64,000 nt of DNA from Neorhizobium sp. (GCA_028283725.1 JAPWKC010000003.1:682001-746000); one strand, 5' to 3'. Positions 44,120-54,617 are shown, counted from the stretch's first letter. Numbers and translations are program-made. The notes: a model not told the origin generated them from the sequence alone.

Positions 44120-44815
44120 ATGACGATTGCGACATTGATTGCCTTTGCGGTGGCCTTTCTGGTGTTCGCCGCCAGTCCCGGTCCCGACAACCTGACGATC
44201 GTCGCCCGCACGATCACCCGTGGCGCCATCCATGGCATCGCCTATGGCGCCGGCACGGTTGCAGGCATTCTGGTTTTTCTGATGCTGGCGGCATTCGGGC
44301 TCTCTGTCGTTGCGGCCGAGACCGGATGGCTGATGGCGCTGCTTCGCTATGGCGGGGCTGGCTATCTCGTGTTGATGGGCGTTCGTCTCTGGATTGCCGT
44401 GCCGCCGGATGTGCGGCAGGCTGACGTGGAGGCCGAGGTGGATGCCGACGACGGGGGCGCCGGTGAGGCGCGCGCCGCTCCCGGTAAGGCCAAGCAGGGT
44501 AAGACCATGGCTGGCACCCGTCGCGGTGTGATCGGCGGCTTTGTTACCGGCATGGCGCTCAACCTCGGAAACCCGAAAATGCCACTCTTTTATCTGGCAC
44601 TGCTGCCCAATGTCGTCGGGCCGGATCTCGGGTGGATGCAGGTCGGCATTCTGTCGCTGATCATCGTCGCTATCGAGGCGCTTGTGATCGGCGGCCATGT
44701 TCTGGCTGCCGGGCGGGCACGCCGGGTGCTTTCCAGCCCGGCCGTGCTGCGCAAGGTCAATCGCGTGGCGGGCGGCCTGATGGTGGGCGCAGGCGTGGCC
44801 GTGGCTGCCCGATAG
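44120..44815 (+). CDS. LysE/RhtB-family exporter
   Basis: The 231-residue protein has about six hydrophobic helices and the LysE start FLVFAASPGPDNLTIVARTI. Members export amino acids or related compounds. A Glu/Asp/Ala/Lys-rich loop (about residues 98-125) lies between helices 3 and 4, longer than usual for the family. The substrate is unknown. It converges on the MaoC pair. Confidence 0.9.
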   Translation: MTIATLIAFAVAFLVFAASPGPDNLTIVARTITRGAIHGIAYGAGTVAGILVFLMLAAFGLSVVAAETGWLMALLRYGGAGYLVLMGVRLWIAVPPDVRQADVEAEVDADDGGAGEARAAPGKAKQGKTMAGTRRGVIGGFVTGMALNLGNPKMPLFYLALLPNVVGPDLGWMQVGILSLIIVAIEALVIGGHVLAAGRARRVLSSPAVLRKVNRVAGGLMVGAGVAVAAR

Positions 44816-44870
44816 GTCGATGTGCGGATCGCCCTTTTGCGTTCATGCGGAATCACTTGGCAGGCAATGC

Positions 44871-45338
44871 TTAAGTGAATTCGAGTACCGTTCCTTCGTA
44901 GCGCATCACCGTCTCGCCGTGTTGGTTGATGCCCTCGTTGAGGGTGCGGTTGATGAACGTGCCCGGCCTTGACGATAGCGCGCGGCTGTCGATCATCGTC
45001 ACGCGGTATGTGATCGTGTCGCCGGCATAGACGGGCTTCAGCCATTGCAGTTTCGAGAAGCCGGGCGAGGGGCCGAGATTGGGCGGGATCAGGCCTTCGC
45101 GCGTCAGGCGGGCGGTCTCTTCCTGCCAATAGCTCAGAAACGTCTTCATCCAGCCGGCGCAGGTGTGCCAGCCGGAGGCGCAGAGGCCGCCGAAGACCGA
45201 GTGTCTTGCGGCATCCGCATCCGTGTGGAACGGCTGCGGATCGAACTGTTCGGCAAAGCGGATGATGTCTTCTGCGGTGAAGAGAAGGGTGCCGGTCACG
45301 ATACGTGTGCCTGCGGGGGCGAGCTCGATCAGTCTCAT
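44871..45338 (-). CDS. MaoC-like hydratase/dehydratase, copy 1
   Basis: This hot-dog fold protein has about 155 residues. Its motif FAEQFDPQPFHTDADAARHS carries the hydratase-2-type Asp and His. FGGLCASGWHTCAGWM is the conserved start of the long helix. It probably hydrates or dehydrates an acyl-CoA or acyl-ACP. Its ATG overlaps the stop of the upstream MaoC gene (ATGA), and GGGGAG precedes it. The long upstream open frame was not used. The two MaoC proteins may form a heteromer. Confidence 0.86.
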   Translation of the reverse strand: MRLIELAPAGTRIVTGTLLFTAEDIIRFAEQFDPQPFHTDADAARHSVFGGLCASGWHTCAGWMKTFLSYWQEETARLTREGLIPPNLGPSPGFSKLQWLKPVYAGDTITYRVTMIDSRALSSRPGTFINRTLNEGINQHGETVMRYEGTVLEFT

Positions 45339-45820
45339 GCCGGGGTCTCCCCGCTCAGCATGTGAACCGCAGGGTCCCGCATGCGGAACATGACGGGATT
45401 TTCGCCGCGCATGGCGATCTCGCCGTGCTGGTTCCTTACCTCGTGCAGGAATTTGACGAGCCCGATGCCGGGGCGGGAGCGGAGCGGGCGGGCCTCGATG
45501 ACGGTCGATTGGCCCGACAGCGTATCGCCGGCCAGAACCGGGCGCTTCCATTCCATGACATCGATGCCGGGGGCACCTTCGGACGACGAGCGCGACAGCC
45601 AGCCGTCATACATCATGCGCATGAATATCGAGCCGGTATGCCAGCCGGAGGCCGATAGGCCGCCGAGAATGCTGGCGCGGCCGGCCTCCTCCGACAGATG
45701 CATCGGCTGCGGGTCGAATTCGCGGGCAAAGGCGATGACCTCGTGCGCCGTCACCGTCTTTTCAGCCAGGGCGAAGATGCGCCCCGGCGTGAAATCCTCG
45801 AAATGATAATCGATCGCCAC
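45335..45820 (-). CDS. MaoC-like hydratase/dehydratase, copy 2, GTG start
   Basis: This protein has about 161 residues and starts with GTG at 45820, preceded by the strong ribosome-binding sequence GGAGGGAGGCAAACG. Motifs FAREFDPQPMHLSEEAGRAS and GGLSASGWHTGSIFMRMM match the MaoC hot-dog family. It is closely related to its neighbour at 44871-45338, so the pair looks like a duplicated or heterodimeric hydratase. It lies 40 bases downstream of ychF on the same strand. Confidence 0.87.
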   Translation of the reverse strand: MAIDYHFEDFTPGRIFALAEKTVTAHEVIAFAREFDPQPMHLSEEAGRASILGGLSASGWHTGSIFMRMMYDGWLSRSSSEGAPGIDVMEWKRPVLAGDTLSGQSTVIEARPLRSRPGIGLVKFLHEVRNQHGEIAMRGENPVMFRMRDPAVHMLSGETPA

Positions 45821-45860
45821 CGTTTGCCTCCCTCCGGTGCGGCCGCCGCGTTTCTGCCGA

Positions 45861-46964
<1,104 letters not shown>

Positions 46965-47124
46965 GGGATGAACCCCGTATCATCAGAAACTTCGTTGACG
47001 CTGGCTATGGGGGAAAGTGCGGGAGCGGTCAAGACTTGCCGCGCGCCAAGGGTGGCTCACGCCGGGCAATGCTTGCCGGTAAGGCGGATTTGCCTTACTT
47101 TGTGCGGGACGTGGAGACTGGGAT

Positions 47125-47406
47125 ATGGTCACGCTGAAGGTTACGGCCAAAGGGCAGATTACGCTGAAGAAGGAGTTGCAACGCCATCTGAACGTCCGGC
47201 CGGGCGATCAGATGGAGGTTGTTGCCTTGCCGAATGGCAAGCTGGAGATTTCAGCCGTGCGGCCGAGGCAAGAGGGTGGCTTGGACAAGTTCTTCGGCAG
47301 CCTGAAGAACGGGCATGATATTCATGCGTCGCTGGATGATATCAGTCAGGCGATCGAGGATGGATGGGCGGGCAGGGTCTCGCTGGACGATCACGATGAT
47401 CGTTGA
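47125..47406 (+). CDS. vapB: AbrB/SpoVT-type antitoxin of VapBC pair
   Basis: The 93-residue protein has a swapped-hairpin AbrB-like N-terminus: MVTLKVTAKGQITLKKELQR and HLNVRPGDQMEVV. The C-terminal half, ending VSLDDHDDR, would occupy the VapC active site. It neutralises the toxin and autorepresses the operon. The end overlaps vapC by 11 bases. Confidence 0.9.
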   Translation: MVTLKVTAKGQITLKKELQRHLNVRPGDQMEVVALPNGKLEISAVRPRQEGGLDKFFGSLKNGHDIHASLDDISQAIEDGWAGRVSLDDHDDR

Positions 47407-47800
47407 CACCAACGTCCTCGTGCGTGTCTGGGCGGCTGATGACCCGGTTCAGTCTGCTGCTGCCGAGCATCGCCTTCGCCAGGCAAAACAGATCTATATT
47501 GCCAATTCCTCGCTTTGCGAATTCGTCTGGGTTGCCCGCAAGGTCTACAGGCAGACGAGAGCGGATATCGCCGCGGCCATCCAATTGCTGACCTCGGATC
47601 CGCGTGTCGTCATCGATCTGCCGGCGGTGACGGCGGGACTTGAGTTTCTGGGCGCAGGCGGCGACTTTGCCGACGGGGTGATCGAGTTCGAGGGCCGCAA
47701 GCTGGGCGGGGAGATCTTCGTCACCTTCGACCGCCATGCGGCTGCAATCGTCAGTGCGCAAGGGCGCCAGTGTGATCTTCTTGCAAGCGATCCGGCATAG
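47396..47800 (+). CDS. vapC: VapC-family PIN-domain toxin
   Basis: The protein has about 134 residues. It begins MIVDTNVLVRVWAADDPVQS with the first catalytic Asp4. A later acidic segment ends GGDFADGVIEFEGRKLGGEI and VTFDRHAAAI. VapC proteins are ribonucleases, often cutting tRNA or 23S rRNA. It overlaps its antitoxin gene, so the operon is translationally coupled. Confidence 0.9.
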   Translation: MIVDTNVLVRVWAADDPVQSAAAEHRLRQAKQIYIANSSLCEFVWVARKVYRQTRADIAAAIQLLTSDPRVVIDLPAVTAGLEFLGAGGDFADGVIEFEGRKLGGEIFVTFDRHAAAIVSAQGRQCDLLASDPA

Positions 47801-47905
47801 CGGTCGGGCGCTTCCGGCTTGAAAATCGCCGTGCGCAGTGCGATATACCGCCCACATACATTTTAAAGCCTATTTCAGATTGGCGAACGTCATCAGGAGA
47901 TGCCG

Positions 47906-48214
47906 ATGGCCGAAAATACCGTTATCACACCGAAAACAACCACCAAGCCGAAGCTGGAGCGTCCGAAGCTCTACAAGGTCATGCTGGTCAATGACGATTA
48001 CACGCCGCGCGACTTCGTCACGATGGTGTTGAAAGCCGTGTTCCGGATGAGCGAGGAGACCGGCCATCGGGTGATGATGACCGCGCATCGCATGGGCGTC
48101 GCCGTCGTCGTCGTCTGCACAAGGGATATCGCCGAGACCAAGGCGAAGGAGGCGATCGATCTCGCCAAGGAAGCGGGCTTTCCGCTGATGTTCACCACCG
48201 AGCCGGAAGAATAA
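47906..48214 (+). CDS. clpS: Clp protease adaptor ClpS
   Basis: This adaptor has about 102 residues. The N-end-rule core LYKVMLVNDDYTPRDFVTMV is followed by TGHRVMMTAHRMGVAVVVVC. ClpS delivers N-degron proteins to ClpAP. ATG 47906 is preferred over ATG 47900, because AGGAG ends directly before the latter and leaves no spacing. No clpA is seen nearby. Confidence 0.95.
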   Translation: MAENTVITPKTTTKPKLERPKLYKVMLVNDDYTPRDFVTMVLKAVFRMSEETGHRVMMTAHRMGVAVVVVCTRDIAETKAKEAIDLAKEAGFPLMFTTEPEE

Positions 48215-48253
48215 GGTCTTCCGCTCTGTTTCGGGCCGTCCTGCGGAAATCGG

Positions 48254-48285
48254 AGGGCCGAAACGATCAAACGTTCCGGCCCTTT
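48254..48285. terminator. Probable bidirectional hairpin between clpS and prmB
   Basis: GGGCCG pairs with CGGCCC, flanking ACG/CGT inner pairs. It is preceded by purines and followed by CTTT. The T-run is short, so confidence is moderate. Confidence 0.5.
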
Positions 48286-48289
48286 GGTC

Positions 48290-49243
48290 TCAGGACTTCT
48301 TCTTTTTCTTCTCAGACGTCACGCCGAGCGATTTTGCCGAGATCCAGAAGACCGAATCTTCGGCTTCCGCCGTCTCCAGCCAGACGAAATCGAGATCGGG
48401 ATATTCCTCTTCGAGAATTTCCCGGCCGGTGCCGATTTCGCAGATCATGCCGCCTTCCGGGTTGAGGTGTTTCGGCGCTTCGCTCAGAAGCTGGCGAACG
48501 AGGTCGAGGCCGTCTTCGCCGCCATCGAAGGCCATGGCCGGCTCGGCACGGTATTCGGCCGGGAACGTGTCCATTTCCTCAAGGCTGACATAGGGTGGAT
48601 TGGTGATGATCAGGTCATATTTGCGGCCCTTCACCGGGGCGAAGAGATCGCCCTGGTGAAGCGTCACCTGGCCTTCCACCTCATGGGCTGCGACATTGAT
48701 CTTCGCCACTTCCAGCGCATCCGGCGAAAGATCGACGGCGTCGATCTCGGCGCCGGGGAAGAATTTCGAGGCGAGAATGGCAAGGCAGCCCGAGCCGGTG
48801 CAGATGTCGATGACGTTCGATACGCTGTCCGGGTCCGGCAGATAGGCCGGCTCGTCGTCGCCCAGATATTCGGAAAAGAGAATTTCGCCGATATGCGAGC
48901 GCGGCACGATCACCCGCTCGTCCACGTAGAAACGCACACCCTGGATATAGGAGTGGCCGGTCAGGTAGGACGAGGGTTTGCGGGTTGCGACGCGCTGCTC
49001 GATGCGCTCGGCGACAAGCCTGCGCTCGGGCAGGGTCAGGCGGGCATCGAGAAACGGATCGAGCGTATCGATCGGCAGATCGAGCGTGTCGAGAAGCAGA
49101 AAGGCCGCATCGTCGGTTGCGGTCATCGTGCCGTGGCCGAAGCTCAGCTGGGCCGCATTGAAACGGGAAATCGCATAGCGCCAGTAGTCTCGAAGGGTCA
49201 GGAGTTCTGCTGCAACGTCTTCTGTCGAAAGGCTATTCGTCAT
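48290..49243 (-). CDS. prmB: 50S ribosomal protein L3 glutamine methyltransferase PrmB
   Basis: The 317-residue protein has the PrmB/PrmC catalytic NPPY motif (IITNPPYVSLEEMD) and SAM motif VIDICTGSGCLAILASKFFP. The long N-terminal helical region and RVIVPRSHIGEIL fit PrmB, which methylates the side-chain nitrogen of a Gln in ribosomal protein L3. The C-terminus ends in a Lys run, SEKKKKKS. It converges on clpS. Confidence 0.93.
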   Translation of the reverse strand: MTNSLSTEDVAAELLTLRDYWRYAISRFNAAQLSFGHGTMTATDDAAFLLLDTLDLPIDTLDPFLDARLTLPERRLVAERIEQRVATRKPSSYLTGHSYIQGVRFYVDERVIVPRSHIGEILFSEYLGDDEPAYLPDPDSVSNVIDICTGSGCLAILASKFFPGAEIDAVDLSPDALEVAKINVAAHEVEGQVTLHQGDLFAPVKGRKYDLIITNPPYVSLEEMDTFPAEYRAEPAMAFDGGEDGLDLVRQLLSEAPKHLNPEGGMICEIGTGREILEEEYPDLDFVWLETAEAEDSVFWISAKSLGVTSEKKKKKS

Positions 49244-49372
49244 ATGATGTTTCCAGATAAAGCTTCGTATTGATTAGCGATTCACAGTGGCCGGCGCTAC
49301 TGTAAAGTGTATGTCGATATTCCCGCGACGGTTGCTTGCCTTTGATCTTTCGGCAAACCCCTTTGACGCTCG

Positions 49373-50152
49373 TCAGTCGTTCTTGTTGCCGAACATCTTC
49401 TTCAGCATCTCGGCCATCGGGCCTGATGTCGGCAGGTTCGGCCGCGCGCCGCCGCGGGCCTGATGGATATGGCTCTTGGCCGCGGGCTTTGGCGGCTTTA
49501 CCGGATTTTGCGCGCCGGCGGCGGCGGCCACGTCCTTCGGCGGCTTTGCAGCCTTGGCCGGCTTGCCGTCCTCCGGCTCGCTCTTGACGCCGACGGCGAG
49601 CGCCAGCTTGTTCATCAGCTGCGAATCCTCGCCCTTCACCAGCATGCCGGCATTGTCTGCCAGCGCATCGAGAAGCGGCGCAAGCCAGACCTGATCCGAC
49701 TTGGCGAAATCGCCGAGAACATGGTTGTGCACCTGTTCCTTGGAACCGGGATGGCCGATGCCGAGACGCAGGCGACGGTATTCCTTGCCGCAATGGGCAT
49801 CGAGCGATTTCACGCCATTGTGGCCGCCATGGCCGCCGCCGGTTTTGATTCGGGCGCGGCCGGGCGGAAGGTCGAGTTCGTCGTAAATGGTGACAATATT
49901 TGCCGGTGTCAGCTTGTAGAAGCGCATCGCCTCGCCGACGGCTTCGCCCGAGAGGTTCATGAAGGTCTGCGGCTTCATCAGCAGAACCTTTTCGCCGCCG
50001 ATCTCGCCCTCGGAAATCTCCGCCTTGAACTTTTTCGACCAGGGGGCAAAGCCCGCAAGGCGCTGGATGGCGTCGACAGCCATGAAGCCGATATTGTGGC
50101 GGTTGCCCTGATATTTCGAGCCGGGATTGCCGAGCCCCGCGATGATGATCAT
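49373..50152 (-). CDS. pth: Peptidyl-tRNA hydrolase with extended C-terminus
   Basis: The 259-residue protein carries the Pth motif [18 protein letters not shown] with catalytic His19, and [13 protein letters not shown]. It recycles peptidyl-tRNAs released early from ribosomes. Pth is commonly around 190-200 residues. Here a Lys/Pro/Ala-rich tail of about 60 residues follows, ending [14 protein letters not shown]. In other rhizobia pth is close to rplY. Here two other genes lie between them. Confidence 0.95.
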   Translation of the reverse strand: MIIIAGLGNPGSKYQGNRHNIGFMAVDAIQRLAGFAPWSKKFKAEISEGEIGGEKVLLMKPQTFMNLSGEAVGEAMRFYKLTPANIVTIYDELDLPPGRARIKTGGGHGGHNGVKSLDAHCGKEYRRLRLGIGHPGSKEQVHNHVLGDFAKSDQVWLAPLLDALADNAGMLVKGEDSQLMNKLALAVGVKSEPEDGKPAKAAKPPKDVAAAAGAQNPVKPPKPAAKSHIHQARGGARPNLPTSGPMAEMLKKMFGNKND

Positions 50153-50290
50153 GAGAATAGCGTCCGGTTTGCTGCCTGTCCTTCACCACAGCGAAACGGC
50201 GCCGATGTCAACCCCGTGACCGTTTCGTCATCCTGCATGCAGGCCGAGGATTTTCACCCGCCATTGGATAACGGGGGCGGGTGTGCCCGG

Positions 50291-51265
50291 TCACGGCGGC
50301 CAGTTGAAGCCGTAGCGCTGATAGACCGATTGCTGGCGGCCATCGGAGAGAAAGCTGTCGAGGCTTTTTTGAAGGCGCGCGATCACCGCGTCCGGCACGC
50401 TTCTGTGGCAGGCTATGCCGACGGGTTGCTGGGTAAGCGTGACGACCCGCTCGATACTGCCATCCGCGTCGTGGATCTTTCTGAAGGCATTTTCCGACAT
50501 GGGCATCAGATCGATATGGCCGGCAATCAGCTTGCGCAGCATGGTGTCGACATCGGGGCTCATATCGATATTGGGAAATTCGAGCCGGCGAAACAGGCCG
50601 TCGCTGAAGTCGTCGCGATAGGTGCCGACGATGAACTGCCGGGCGTCCTGGAGGCTTGCGGCGGCAACCGGCGCGCCGGCGCGCTTGACGAGGATGCGCC
50701 GCGACATGCCAAGCGGTGCGACCCACTTGAAGCGGGCCTCGCGCTCGGGCGTTCGCGCGGTCGAGAAGACGCAGTGCATGGGCTCCGTCTCGCCCGTTGC
50801 AAGCGCGCGTGCCCATGGCACGATGTCGATACTGATCGCCACACCGGCATCGGCGGCGATCGCTTCGACCTGATCGATGTTGAGGCCATGATAGGAGCCG
50901 TCCGCCGCCTGGAAGGCATAGGGCGGGTTCGGCTCCGTCAGCATCACGATCAGGGGGCTCGATGGCGGCTGGTCGGGCGGCGGCTGGTTCGATGGCGCCA
51001 AGTTGGCGGCTGTTGCAGGCACTGTGGCTTCGATTGCGATCAGCGGCAGGATGACGAGGCCTGCCCTGGCGATTGCGGCAGGCGCCAGCCGGTGCAGCCA
51101 TGCGCAGGCAGAACGCGCCAGGAGGCGGGCGAGGGGCGTCAGGGGATTTCCGCCTCCGGTCGAAACGCGAAGCGGCGCTCTCTCTTTGTCTTTACGCGCC
51201 TGCGGACGCAAAACCGGTTCCTGCTTTTGCTGGACTTGCTCAAGGCGTCCGGTGGCGATCGTCAT
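50291..51265 (-). CDS. Periplasmic solute-binding protein (SBP family 3 type)
   Basis: The 324-residue protein has the SBP_bac_3 fold. Residues from about 100 read LIVMLTEPNPPYAFQAADGS YHGLNIDQVEAIAADAGVAI (first 20 and next 20 given separately), then WARALATGETEPMHCVFSTA. It may deliver amino acids or another small solute, but no ABC permease is adjacent. The ATG at 51265 follows AAGGACAACCG. Between the start and the signal peptide-like hydrophobic stretch lies a translated copy of the interspersed repeat (51178-51244). Confidence 0.8.
   Translation of the reverse strand: MTIATGRLEQVQQKQEPVLRPQARKDKERAPLRVSTGGGNPLTPLARLLARSACAWLHRLAPAAIARAGLVILPLIAIEATVPATAANLAPSNQPPPDQPPSSPLIVMLTEPNPPYAFQAADGSYHGLNIDQVEAIAADAGVAISIDIVPWARALATGETEPMHCVFSTARTPEREARFKWVAPLGMSRRILVKRAGAPVAAASLQDARQFIVGTYRDDFSDGLFRRLEFPNIDMSPDVDTMLRKLIAGHIDLMPMSENAFRKIHDADGSIERVVTLTQQPVGIACHRSVPDAVIARLQKSLDSFLSDGRQQSVYQRYGFNWPP
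51178..51244. repeat. Interspersed rhizobial-type repeat, copy 2, inside a coding region
   Basis: CGCAAAACCGGTTCCTGC and flanks match copies 1 and 3. This copy lies within the N-terminal codons of the solute-binding protein gene and reads in frame as QVQQKQEPVLRPQARKDKER. It seems to have inserted, or the start codon lies upstream of it by chance. Confidence 0.75.
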
Positions 51266-51357
51266 CGGTTGTCCTTCATCTCTGGCATTTCCCGGCCTCT
51301 GGCGGCGTGGGGTTCAAGTGATCGGATCTTCCGATGCGGTGTTCCAGTGCGGGGCCA

Positions 51358-53799
51358 TCAGCTCGCCAGCGAGGCGCGGGCGGCGTCGGTCGCGGTCAGT
51401 GCCGACAGGAGGTCGGAAATCGCCTGCGGCCTGGCGAAATGATAGCCCTGCGCGAAGTCGATGCCGATCTCGCCGAGCAGGCGGCGCTGTTCTTCGGTCT
51501 CGACGCCTTCCGCCACCACCTTGGCATTCATCTTGTGGGATATCGCTGCGATGCCTTCGATCAGCATGCGGCTGCGGTGCCCGACCTCGCTGCCCGGTTC
51601 TGCCAGCGAGCGGGTGAAGGACTGGTCGATCTTGACGATATCGACGGGAAAACGGCTCAGGTAGCTGAGCGAGGAATAGCCGGTGCCGAAATCGTCCAGC
51701 GCGATGCGGAAGCCGCAATCGTGCAACTGGTTGAGGATGGTGCGGATCTGCGGATTGTCGTGCATCAGCACCGCTTCGGTGATTTCGATCACGAGGCGCG
51801 CGGGGTGGATGCCGCGGCGATCCATCAGCGATGCGAGGCGCAGCGGCAGCGACGGCTCGAACTGAACGGGAGAAAAATTGACGGCGACATAGACATTGCT
51901 CATGCCGGGCAGGGCTGACAGGCGCTGGAGATTGTCGAGCGCGCCTTCGAGTACGAGATTGCCGATCGCGCCGATCGTGCCGTTTTCCTCTGCAACGGCG
52001 ATAATGGCGGCGGGCGACAGCAGGCCCTTGCGCGGATGGCGAAGCCGCATCAGGGCCTCGAAACCCGTCGTTCGGCCGCTCGCCATATCGACGATCGGCT
52101 GGAAATGCGCCTCGAACCAGCGGGCGGCAAGCGCCAGCTCGATGTCGTTTTCGATTTCGGCCCGCTCGCGGGTCTTGTCGAGCATGGCCGGGTCGTAGAC
52201 GCGGGCACCGTTCTTGCCGTCGCGCTTGCGGGCATACATGGCAAGGTCTGACTTTTGCAGAAGATCGGCCGCCGTCGTTGCGTGTGCCGGATAGCAGGCA
52301 AGGCCGATGCTGGCGCTGAGGCGCACGCTGGTTCCTTCGGCGCGGAACGGTTCGTCGACGATATCGACCAGCCGGTCGCACATCGCAATCGCCCGCTGTT
52401 CGGCGTCGGCCCCGGTCAAAAGCACGGCGAATTCGTCGCCGCCGAGCCTTGAGGCGACATCGCCGGTATCGAGCATCGGCGTCAGGCGTGCCGAAAACTG
52501 GCGCAGCACGCTGTCGCCTGCGGCATGGCCGTGATTGTCGTTGATGGCCTTGAACCGGTCGAGATCGACGAAGAGGCAGGCGACCGGTGTGCCGACCTTG
52601 TCGGCTTCGGCAATCTTCTCGTCGAGCACCGTCTCGAAACCCTGGCGGTTGAGGAGCCCGGTCAGATAGTCCGAAATCGCCTGATGGTGATTGCGGACTT
52701 CCGACTGCTTGAGTTCGGTGACATCGGTCATGACGCTGAGAGAGCCGCCGGTACCGTGGTTCGACAGGCTCTGCGCGTCGTTGCTGCGGCGATAGGACAG
52801 CGGCTCGTCGTCGATGCCGGCGCTTCTTGCGGCAAGCTCGGTCTCGGCGATCAGCACGTCGATCATCCGGCCGTCCTTGCGCATGAAGCGCACGGTGACT
52901 TCGCGAACCGGTGCATCCTTGTCGGACTGGGTTCGGCGCGCCTCGTAGCGCGCCCGGTCCTCGCGGGCGACGAGATCGCAGAAGCTCAGGCCGACGACCT
53001 CGTTGCGCGAATAGCCGGTTGCCAGAAGCCAGTAGTCGCTGACGGCGGCGATACGGTCTTCGCAGGTCAAAGAGAACAGCATGGCCGGGGTCAGGTTGTA
53101 GGTGCGAGTCGTGTTGCGATGGGCGCGTTTCAGTTCGCGCTCCTCCCGCTCCAGAAGCGTCTGCATTTCATTGTAGCTTCTGGCCAGGCGACCGATCTCG
53201 TCGTTGGAGCGCCAGTCGACATGGTGGCGCGAGCCGAGGCGGCGGGTTGCCTCGATCGCCGCCGTCAGCCGCAGAAGCGGCTTGATGACCATCACCCGGT
53301 TGCCGACGAGGGCCGCGCCGACGACGGCGAGAACGGCCACGATGAAGAGCGAAACGATTGCCAGTTCCATCTCGTGGATCGCCGCGAACCAGCCGGGAAC
53401 CGGGACATAGAGCGTCAACGTGCCGACGGCGCGGTCGCCGCGCGGCGAACGATAGGTGATCGGCCTTGCGACGGATTTCAGCTCATGCTGGCCGAGCAGC
53501 GTCCGGCTGTTCTTCTCCAGCGTCAGCTTGCCGGAGGTATCGTCGATGCGCACGCGCTGGATCGCCGGGTCGGCGACGAGGCCGAAGGCGATCTGGTCGA
53601 CGCCGTCGACGTCGAGGTCCCAGAGCGGCTTGCCGAGCGCCTGCGAATTGGTGGCGAGCAGCACATCGACATGCTCATTGAGATTGCGCGTCGCCTGCTG
53701 CGAGGACAGGACGATGAAAAGGCCGAATAGCGGTGCGACGATCACAAGCAACGCGGCTGAAATGATCGCAACAAAACGGCTTTCGACGGAATGTTTCAT
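51358..53799 (-). CDS. GGDEF-EAL protein with HAMP and PAS domains
   Basis: The 813-residue inner-membrane protein has helices at about 11-31 and 147-168 around a periplasmic sensor domain. HAMP (about 168-225), PAS (about 235-365), GGDEF (LGGDEF near residue 450) and EAL (FEALMRLRHP near 580, DDFGTGYSSLSYL, AEGVETEEQR) domains follow. Both catalytic signatures are intact, so it may make and/or hydrolyse cyclic di-GMP. The adjacent downstream gene encodes a periplasmic solute-binding protein, which may supply its signal; that is inference. Confidence 0.92.
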   Translation of the reverse strand: MKHSVESRFVAIISAALLVIVAPLFGLFIVLSSQQATRNLNEHVDVLLATNSQALGKPLWDLDVDGVDQIAFGLVADPAIQRVRIDDTSGKLTLEKNSRTLLGQHELKSVARPITYRSPRGDRAVGTLTLYVPVPGWFAAIHEMELAIVSLFIVAVLAVVGAALVGNRVMVIKPLLRLTAAIEATRRLGSRHHVDWRSNDEIGRLARSYNEMQTLLEREERELKRAHRNTTRTYNLTPAMLFSLTCEDRIAAVSDYWLLATGYSRNEVVGLSFCDLVAREDRARYEARRTQSDKDAPVREVTVRFMRKDGRMIDVLIAETELAARSAGIDDEPLSYRRSNDAQSLSNHGTGGSLSVMTDVTELKQSEVRNHHQAISDYLTGLLNRQGFETVLDEKIAEADKVGTPVACLFVDLDRFKAINDNHGHAAGDSVLRQFSARLTPMLDTGDVASRLGGDEFAVLLTGADAEQRAIAMCDRLVDIVDEPFRAEGTSVRLSASIGLACYPAHATTAADLLQKSDLAMYARKRDGKNGARVYDPAMLDKTRERAEIENDIELALAARWFEAHFQPIVDMASGRTTGFEALMRLRHPRKGLLSPAAIIAVAEENGTIGAIGNLVLEGALDNLQRLSALPGMSNVYVAVNFSPVQFEPSLPLRLASLMDRRGIHPARLVIEITEAVLMHDNPQIRTILNQLHDCGFRIALDDFGTGYSSLSYLSRFPVDIVKIDQSFTRSLAEPGSEVGHRSRMLIEGIAAISHKMNAKVVAEGVETEEQRRLLGEIGIDFAQGYHFARPQAISDLLSALTATDAARASLAS

Positions 53800-53960
53800 T
53801 CTAAATGCCCCGCATATTCACGCCGAGAAATGTTCGACGTGAGCCCCTATATGCTGTTTTGCGGGCATCCTTCACGCAATTGATTAAGCTTCGCTGAAAA
53901 ACCGAATAGCAAATTCGGGAGATGGACGCGGTTTTCCATAGGGTGATGCTGCAGAGCACA

Positions 53961-53986
53961 AAAAAGCCCGCCGGAGGCGGGCTTTT
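53961..53986 (-). terminator. Terminator after rplY
   Basis: GCCCGCC and GGCGGGC pair around GGA. On the minus strand the 3' side is followed by TTTTT, in the correct orientation for rplY. Confidence 0.8.
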
Positions 53987-54008
53987 CGAGCAGAATGCTG
54001 GCTGGCGA

Positions 54009-54617
54009 TTATTCGCCGGCAGCTTCCGTCGTCTCGTCTTCGGCAATGCCGGCGGCCGGGGCAACGATCGTGGCGATCGTGAAGTCGCGGTCGGTGATCA
54101 CGGGACGAACACCCTTCGGCAGCTTGACGGCCGAGATGTGGATGCTGTCGCCGATCTTGGCGCCGTCGAGATCGACGGTGATGAATTCCGGAATGTCGTT
54201 GGCCGGGCAGTGGAATTCCACCGTGTGGCGAACGATGTTGAGGACGCCGCCCTGCTTGATAGCGGACGTGTCTTCGTTTTCGAAGTGAACCGGTACTTCC
54301 ACGGTGACTTCGGTGTTACCCGAAACACGCAGGAAGTCGACATGCATGGTGAAGTCGCGGACCGGATCCAGCTGGTAGTCCTTCGGCAGGACCTGGATCT
54401 TCTCACCACCAACGTCGATCGTCGCGATGGTGGTCATGAAACCGCCAGCGTGGATGCGCTTGGTTACTTCGTTGGTCGACAGGGCAATCGACACTGGGGC
54501 CTGCTTGTCACCATAGATGACGGCAGGAATGAAACCGTTGCGGCGAAGTTCACGGGAGGACCCCTTACCGACCCGTTCGCGCGCCTCGGCCTTGAGCTCG
54601 TAAGTTGCATGGCTCAT
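54009..54617 (-). CDS. rplY: 50S ribosomal protein L25/general stress protein Ctc
   Basis: This 202-residue, long-type L25 has the N-terminal 5S rRNA-binding region ([30 protein letters not shown], given in two parts) and the C-terminal Ctc domain ending in acidic residues [10 protein letters not shown]. It belongs to the large ribosomal subunit. An AAAGGACAAAGCC sequence precedes the ATG. The terminator at 53961-53986 lies downstream. Confidence 0.96.
   Translation of the reverse strand: MSHATYELKAEARERVGKGSSRELRRNGFIPAVIYGDKQAPVSIALSTNEVTKRIHAGGFMTTIATIDVGGEKIQVLPKDYQLDPVRDFTMHVDFLRVSGNTEVTVEVPVHFENEDTSAIKQGGVLNIVRHTVEFHCPANDIPEFITVDLDGAKIGDSIHISAVKLPKGVRPVITDRDFTIATIVAPAAGIAEDETTEAAGE

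Noticed and set aside
49463-51442. 659-codon rightward frame opposite pth and the solute-binding protein
   Set aside because: It is the shadow of two well-supported leftward genes.
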